DNA of 64,000 nt, from assembly GCA_009792885.1 (NCBI GenBank), contig WMCF01000029.1, positions 4,358,000-4,421,999 on the forward strand. Reading direction: 5' to 3'. The translations under genes were made by a program, and so were the position numbers. Of the stretch, positions 53,401 to 62,400 are shown one piece after another. Origin of the DNA: Eremophila alpestris peregrina. Taxonomy: Eukaryota; Chordata; Aves; Passeriformes; Alaudidae. Within the stretch, counting starts at the first letter, position 1. Each line of letters starts with the position of its first letter. The notes beneath the pieces are model-generated. The model saw only the letters and a list, made by a program, of their open reading frames with translations. It was not told the origin of the DNA and ran no database searches.

Positions 53401-56400
53401 GGTACTTGGCTTAGAATGTACATTAAAGAATTTTTTTAAGTTCTGTTTGTTTCCCCTTGAGAGACTCAGATGAGTACAAATTTGGCTTTGTTACTAGACT
53501 CAGAGCAGTGACTGTTGTATCAACTTGTGCTACTGCAAGTACATTTTTAGTTAGTGGCTCTTAACAGACAATCTCCACACTTCCTAGTGAACTACATGAA
53601 AATACTCTTCCTGCAGGAACTTAAAATGTGCTCCAGCAAACTTGGCTATCAGGTCTGAATCTGGTTATGGTAAATAATAACATGATTTTGATAGTAAAAT
53701 CTTGTCTGAACTGAGTAGACAGCAGTGGAAGAGGATAAAAACCTGGGAAATATATTTAATGTAAAATTATCTCTATTTTTAATGTTTTTTGCAAACCACT
53801 GATTTTAAATATAATCTTTTCTTTTAAACAGGAAACTACTGTAAAGCAACTTCAGTCTCCACTTCCACTACCCACAACACTACCACTGCTTTCTGCAAGC
53901 ATAGCATCCACAAAAACTGTGATAGCTAATCCTGTGCTGTACCTAAACAACCACATCCATGATATACTTTACACTATTGTGCAGATGAAATCGCCACCAC
54001 ATCCTAATATTGAAGATGTCAAGGTAATTCATAGCTTTAATCTAAGGCCTAATGTTTGATGGAATGGAAAGGTAGTAGGAAAAGATAGGAATGAGCACAT
54101 GGTGGGCTTAGGAAAGTTTGCTTTTTTAACAGTTGGACAGTACCATTTTCTTCACACTGTGGATTTCACTGAACTTTACAAGAAATCCTTGCATTTCCTC
54201 TTTTTAACAACTGGACTTTTTGTTGCATTGTGAGGCAGAACCAGTTATTTTGTGTACTCCCAGAGACTAATGGAATTTATAAGCAAGTAACTGAGGTAAA
54301 AAAAGAGATTTTAGATAAAGCTATTATATCATGACTACACAAAATTTTTGTATTTTATGTATATTGAGTAGCTACTACTACATTGAGCTGCAGTGTCATA
54401 TAGTACAGCTTCCAGGAACCATTCCATAAAATTCCTTGTCATAACAGGACATGCTTAATCACTGCTTCAGTATGCTCATTTACTGTAGCTGTTCTGCATT
54501 AGAATCAAGTTAATTATCTTGACATGATATTAGAAGGTGTTGACGGCCATCAAATTATCTTGAACAAACAGTTGTGATTTTCTAAGAACTGCACTGTAAA
54601 CTTAAAGTAACATTCAGTTACTAAAACTAGGACAGTCCTGCAGAACACATTTCCAATAGCCTTTAGAAAGAAATGTATTTTACTTACTTTTTATATAAAA
54701 TGTATAGCTTATTGGTTCTCTTTATTTTAGGTGTACACACTTCATTCTTTAGCAGCTTCACTTTCTGCATCCATTTATCAAGCACTATGTGACAGCCACA
54801 GCTACAGGTAAAGAGGGAAATTTTCATACAGTCCTAGTTTGCAGTATACTTTGTGCATCCTAAAGGGAAATTCTTCCTGCATGTGACTTAAAAAGGGATT
54901 AAATGTTTGCGTATGGGTAAAGATACATGTGCACATTAAACATTGCTAACTTTGATATGCCAAGTTAATTTTACACAGATAAAATAACACCAAACATTCA
55001 GGGGTTTTCAATAAACAGTAAGAAAATATGATGCCACTCTCACTTGGGACACTCCCTTTCTCATCAGAAAAAAATTTATTTGTATGTAGCAGTCAAACAG
55101 AAGCAAATCAGTTTACTGGGATGGTTTATCAAGGACTGCTTTTGAGTGATCGGCGCAGACTGAGGACAGAAAGCATTGAAGAGCACGCAACTCCAAATTC
55201 ATCTCCTGCTCAGTGGCCTGGTGAGACTAAAATAAGGTTACTTCTAGCTCCACTGGCCAGCTCCATGTGCCAGAATTATTTCAGTGTCCTGTATGAGGGA
55301 TGAAGTAGTGGATAATCAATGACAGATGTTTCTAACTTAGTTCTCAAAATAGTAACAGCCTCTCACTTTTTCACGCATCAAAACAAATAAAAATAAATTT
55401 TGTAAATGGCAAACATCTTGCTTGAAGATCTTTAGGATAACTTTAATGACAATTTGTCACCCCAAAACGTTTTCCTCCAGTCTGCCTAACCCCTTGTTGT
55501 CTCCACAGCACTGTCCTATGTGTATGCTGTACTTGGTATAGCCATCAAAGCAGCTAATTCTGATGTACAGCATAAACTGTGGAAATACAGGAATTTGATA
55601 GGCATGCTGAACTGCCCATAGTATTTACAGAGAAATGCAATGCAAAAGTCCCAGACCCAAGAAGGCTTGTTGTAATTTTGATCTTTATGATTTTAAGAAA
55701 ACTGTAAATAGTATGTTTCATCTGAATAAAAGCATCATGTGGCTACTAGTGTTTGCCATAAAGCGCAGAGGCAAAGCGTTTTCTTTTTCTCCATCTGTGC
55801 TCCTCATTTAATCCCAGAATTTCTTTCCTCTTTGCAGGTGTGAGTTCACTTATCAACCTCTTAAGTTCAGCTCAGGACGAAGACCAACCAAAGCTGAACA
55901 TCCTGCTGTGTGAAGCTGTTGTAGCCGTGTACCTGAGCCTCCTGATCCATGCCCTGGCCACCAACTCGTGCAACGAGCTGTTCCGGCTGGCGGCACACCC
56001 GCTCAACAGCCGCATGTGGGCTGCTGTCTTTGGAGGGGGAGTGAAACTGCTGGTGAAACCCCGCAGGCAGTCTGAGAACATCCCAGGTACACTGCCCCTG
56101 AGGGTCACACTCATGGCCTGCATGTGGGCTGCTGTCTTTAGCAGGGGTGGTGAAGCTGCTCATGAAACCCCGCAGGCAGTCTGAGAACATCTCAGGTACA
56201 CTGCCCCTAAAGGTCACACTCATGGCCTGCATTTCATACCTCTCACTAACATGGTAGGAGAGCCTTCCTTCCTTTCAAAGGCCAAAGCAGAATTTAAGAA
56301 ACTACTGGCAAGAAAAATGTTACATTAACTAAAAGGCTGAAGCAAATAATAGCCTTGCAGTTGTCCTTTGTAATGGCATCCAGCACATTTTGAATTTGCC

Positions 56401-59400
56401 ATAAAACCTGTGTAGTTATCATAGTAATAATAGTAATATTAGGTGCTAGTAATAGTAGTAATATTAGGTGTTTACTTACAACATTTTTCAGAACTTTCAG
56501 CCATTGTTTTTAAGGAAAAAAACTCAGGTGATAAAAATCAGTGTTAATACCTATGGGTTGTTGTATGGGAGATGAGTTGTTATTTAACGACTGCAATAAT
56601 TAGGAAATAGTATTTCTGAAATCAGTTTCTATTGCAAGGTAGGATTTCACCTAGTGCAAGACCACAGAGAAGAAGTACTAACTTATGTGGTAGAAAAACA
56701 GCTCATGCATATGTAAGCTCCAAGTACACCCAGGATTTTTACTAGGACAGATGAGCAAGTGTTCATATGCTGCATGAGGAAAAGCAAAAGTGGAGATTGA
56801 ATTCAGACTCTGAAGACGAACACAGATACAACCATTTGTGATAAACTTCAGCAATACTGAAATCACATAGTATTTTAAATCACCAATAGGCTTGAAACTT
56901 TTGCATAAATTAGACATTCCCTCTCCAGAATATAAAACCAACCAGTAAGGAGGCATGGCACCTTTACAAGTATGCACAACAGGAATTTGTCATTCATGGA
57001 ATAAGGTAAACTCATTTAGGGCAATTATTTTCATTAGGTGATAGCATGAATAACTTTTGTGAGTCATGTTCATTTGAGATGTATTCTGTTTTCCTTTAAC
57101 CTTCAAGCTGCTACAGCTTCTGATGTTTCAGAGGATGGTAACGAAGGTTTGTAAAGACTTGCAGTGTAGATGAGTGTTGGTAGTGGCTTTTTTGGACAAA
57201 CAGAATAGTTTTTAAATACCTAGCTCCCTTGTAATAAAGTAAGTGTGGTCTTCAATTCTGCCTGGCCAATAACATTTTGAAAAACAAATTCCAAATTAAT
57301 ATTTTGGTTGCTATTAAGGCATTTTAAATTATAACACTTTAAAGCAGACTTCAGTTGTCAAAAAGCTTGTCTTTCTATTCACATTTTCTTTGCTACCCTA
57401 AGAATTCCTTGGTTTATATTAGAGCAGTATGCGGCATACTGTTTAGTAATATTTTACATATTACTTTATTTCTCAACAAAGTTTCTGAGTTTATTTCTTT
57501 CTTTCCTGAGAAATTTTTCAGCTGAAAGACTTTTAAAAAGCTACCTTTCCTAAGAAGTTAATCCAGTACGTAAGTGTAAAGTAAAATGTATTTTTCATAA
57601 TATATCCAATGTCTAAATGCCACAATTATTGAATTTATCATAATGAAACCTTTTTATGATTACACTTACTTTATTTAGGCTGGCTTTGATTCTAAATCAG
57701 TAGAAATTAGTACAAATAACACTAGTGTTAGTTGCTTCAGTTATGAAATACAGATATTTTGAAGATGCAGTACTAATACCAGCTTTTTTAATTACCTGAA
57801 TGTAGCACCTCCTCTTCCATCAGAAGAAATGGACAAACACCGCCGTCGCTTTAACATGAGAATGCTGGTGCCAGGCAGGCCAGTGAAGGACAGCAATGTG
57901 CCACCACCTGTACCTGCAGAGAGACCCTCTTACAAAGAAAAGTTTATTCCTCCAGAACTCAGCATGTGGGACTATTTCATGGCAAAGGTAATTGAAAATT
58001 CCGTTAAGTTTTAAAGGGCAAAAATAAAGTGGGAATTTTGAGTGGTAAGATGCAGAATATTATCTTCATAATAAAAGATAAAGAGCATACAAGTCCATTA
58101 CTTCACTTTCAAAACATGCTGTCAATAATAGTGATTAACACTTTTCCTGCTCGCTAATTACTTGTATTTTTTGGAACACTGACTTATAGGTTAAATTGCT
58201 GTCATTTAAACTCTATGAGAGTAATAAGTGAAGCCAGAGAAGAGATAAGAATATTGTTTTTATACAGCCTTGTGCTTTGCCTTGCAGCCCTTTCTGCCTT
58301 TGTCTGACAGTGGTGTAATATATGACTCTGATGAAAGCATTCACAGTGATGAGGAGGAGGATGATGCTTTCCTCTCTGATGTGCAGATCCAGGAGCACAC
58401 AGATGCCAATTCTTACAGGTCAGCAGAAATTGTCACTGGTTTAGAGTAATTATGTCATATGCTTACCTTTGCTTCCAATTTAAAAAAAAAATATATAGAT
58501 CTTCTGCACTATCCAACATAAGCCAAGCAATTTTAGTACTGTGGGCAGACTTGTCTATGGCAATGGGATTACAGAAATCACAAATTCTCATCACAATAAC
58601 AGTTCCCCATTTACTTGCCAGAAAAAGGGGATTAAGGAGTTAAAGCTGGGTGGTTTGCACTTTCTGGGGAGAGGGAAACAACTGAGGAACACTCATTTTC
58701 ATTATTAAGACTCAACATAAGGTACCACAATGCTAGCTCTAGAATAATGGTTCAAGCAGGTAGTTTCTGAATGAGGTGCAGGTTAAATAGAACCTTTCTA
58801 ACCTGTGTATTTGCATGAGCAAGAAAAATACTCTGTAGATAACTCTTAATATTTTCTTAACACAACTAAATCTATTCTTTTTATACAGCTGGGCTCTTCT
58901 ACATCTGACAATGGTAAAATTAGTTCTGCACAACATTAAGAACTTCTTCCCCATTGCTGGTCTGGAATTCACTGGTATGCTAAATCCTGCTATACGTTTT
59001 ATTTTTCTGTATATGTGACATTCTGTCAGACTTCACATTTTAATCCTACCTTTAAAATTCAAGTAATTAAATACCTTATTTATTACAATTGACAACATGT
59101 ACATTTCCTTTTAAGATTTTTTTTTGGATGTTTATGTTATTATGGGGGTTTTATACTCACTGTAGCTTAGTTTTCTTTCTCTGAGCCTTACTTTATTCAT
59201 ATTTCTGTTTAGATCTGCCTGTAACATCTCCACTGGGCATTGCTGTAATAAAAAATTTAGAGCACTGGGAACAGATTCTTCAAGATAGAATGGACCAGTT
59301 TGAAGGCCCACCTCCCAACTACATCAATACTTACCCCAGTGACCTTGGTGTAGGGGCAGGACCAGCCATCCTCCGCAATAAAGCCATGATCGAGCCTGAA

Positions 59401-62400
59401 AACACACCATTCAAGTAAGTATGTTATCCTAGCAAAAACACACTCTTTGAATACAGAAATTCTAAAGAGCTTTTCCTCCTCATGGTAAACAGCCAAATGA
59501 AGGTTGTCTAGCTCTCAGGTCTAGTGGCCAATGTTCTACAGAAGCCATTTTCCCACATCCCTTTGTTCAGTCTTATGCAGCTGCCTGTCTCCTGCAGCAG
59601 CCTGTACTTAGTCTGCTGCAACAAGGAAAATGAGGAAAGAGCAGAGGTTGTAGGAATTGAGGGCAGTGGCTGCTACTGGGAGCACCCATTCAACCTGTTT
59701 CACTATTCCTTCAGTAGCAGTTGTCTCTCACCCCATCCCAGCAACAGAAGAGTTATATAACACATGAGGTGTCTGGGGGAGGAGGAAAACAGTTGTGCTG
59801 AGGTCCTTTTGAGGTTAATCCTCCTGTGTTTAGACAGTGTCATGCCTGGAGGTGTCTGTAAATGCAAATAGTGAACTGTGTTTTCGACTCAAAAATAGCT
59901 TGCTTTTCTCAGTACATAAAACTACAACTGAACCAACAGTGCAAAATAAGTCAGCAGTGCCCTGGCAGCCAGGAGGGCCAGCCCTGTCCTGGGGGGCATC
60001 AGGCACAGCATCACCTGTGCAAGGGAGGGGATTGTCCTGCTCTGCTCTGGGGCAGCCTCACCTTGAGTGCTGGGGCAGTTTTGGGTACCACAATATAATC
60101 AGGATATAAAACTATTAGAAAGCTTCCAAAGGAGGGCAGTGAAGATGGTGAAGGGTCTGGAGGTGAAGCTCTGTGAGGAGCAGCTGAGGGCACTGGGTCT
60201 GTTCAACCTGGAGGGGACTGAGGAGAGATCTCACTGCAGGTACAGCTTCCTGTGAGAGGAAGAGGAGGGGCAGGCATGGATCTCTGCTCTGTGGTGACAG
60301 TGACAGCACCTGAGGGAATGGCCTGAAGCTGACTCAGGGGGGTTTAGGTGTGTAATTAGAAAAAGGTTCTTCACCCAGAAGGTGGTTGGGTACTGGAACA
60401 GGCTCTCCAGGACAGTGGGCAGAGCAGCACCAACAAAAGTGTTTGGCCAACACTCTCAGGCACACTGTGCAATTCTTAGACTTGAGTTAGACTTCAGTGA
60501 TCCTTGTGGATCCCTTCCAACTCAGGATACTCTGTGTTTCTTTCCTCCTTCTGCTTTATTCAGATCAAAGGATTACTCAGCTCTTCCAGCAAAAAGGCTC
60601 TGGCATTTTCTTGTGAAGCAAGAACTTCTTCAGGAGACTTTCATAAGATATATATTCACAAAGAAAAGAAAGCAGAGTGAGGTAAACAAAGGATGTAACT
60701 TATTTTAAAAAAACAAAGCTCAATTATAACTGTTTCTCAGTCTCCTCAGTATTTAATTTTTCTTCCCATTTTTCATTGACATTTCAGTTTCTCTCATTTA
60801 ACAATGTTTGGATTTTTTTTCAAAATCAACATGACCATCATGTTGTTAATTGGGATATCAACTGAACCAAATATTTTTAAACAAGACATATCTCACCTTT
60901 ATGTATCTAAATACTATCCTGATAAAAAGAACATTTGCAATAACAGTAATAAGCAAAGAAATTTGAATATTCTTTTTTTTTTGGGTGTGTCATACTGAAA
61001 AAGAAATTTAAATGTGCTATTCATTTGTGTATATGTATATATGCATGAGTAATATATACATATAAAAGTAATATTATATAGTGATATATAATATGGGGCT
61101 TTACAAATTGTACCAGTTACAACTGTTATGTTCTAACTGAAAATTTAAGCCAACACATAAATATCATGGGAAATAAGTATATTATTTAATATCTTGTAGA
61201 ATTCCTGTAAGTATGGAGTTTGTGTGTGTATTACTCCTCCATTTATTTACTATACCATACATTTTGTGTTCATCTAGGAGGCATTACATTTTAAGTGAGT
61301 TCGTTTAGATTCCTGTCTTAGTTTCTGTGCCTTTTATAAAAAAGTTAAAAATACATTTGTCATCATTTACTGACAGAGTGGCCTTTAAAATCTAGTTTGG
61401 AATGTTTCATTCTTTTTTTATATTTGTTTGTGCATGTGTTTTGTGTTTGTGACTGTGTGATGTTATGTAGTCTGTAGAAGATCGTGTGGAGCAGGTCAAA
61501 CAAAACTGCGTAGCAGAAGATCACAAAAACAAGGTAGTATCCCTTCTCCCAAACCTCGAGCACATTCTTAAAAGTTCTGTGGAACTGGCTTTTTTTTTCT
61601 AATGTGACTAACAGAAGCTGTGTGTTCTGTGTAGTCTGTGTGACAGGCTTTAATCCATGAGCTAACTTCAGATGTCCTGATAATTGGGATGAGTGAACAC
61701 CTTGTAAATAGTGTTGCACACACAACTTCGTGTTTCTTACACTCAAATACCACTTTTGGCTTCTAGAGCACCAAACAGTATGAGAAGTCTAAAGTTTGGC
61801 TACTGAAACGATGCTAAGGCCACTGAACTTTTCTTGCATGAATTCTGTATAGATTTTTGCACTCTGAATGTACCACTACAAAGTGGATTTTTGTGCTAAT
61901 TGAAGTTTTTTATAAATGTTTTGTAGGTTGAAGCAGATCTTGGATACCCTGGAGGAAAAGCAAAAATCATTCACAAAGAATCAGATATGATAATGGCATT
62001 TGCAGTTAACAAGGTAAGCCTCAAATACTACAAGAAATGTAATAAAATATCCTAATTATAGTTATTATAAATGTTGTATTTGTGCTGCATAGGCAAACAG
62101 CAATGAAATTGTTTTGGCATCTACACATGATGTTCAAGAACTTGATATTTCAGCTCTACTGGCTGCTCAGTCATTTATATGGATTGGGGAAGAATATGAC
62201 AGAGAGTCTAAAAGGTAGGATTGTTTCTTTGTGGTTATATTAATAAGAGTATTGATTTGCTGTGAGGCTGCATCTGTATTACCTGTGTAAGCACAAATGG
62301 AGCATACAAAAAACCTTAATTACTCTTCTTCAGTAGGTTACAAGTTGCTTTCCGAGTGAGGGAAAGCAAGAGAATAATTACTGTCTTTAGGCACACCTGC

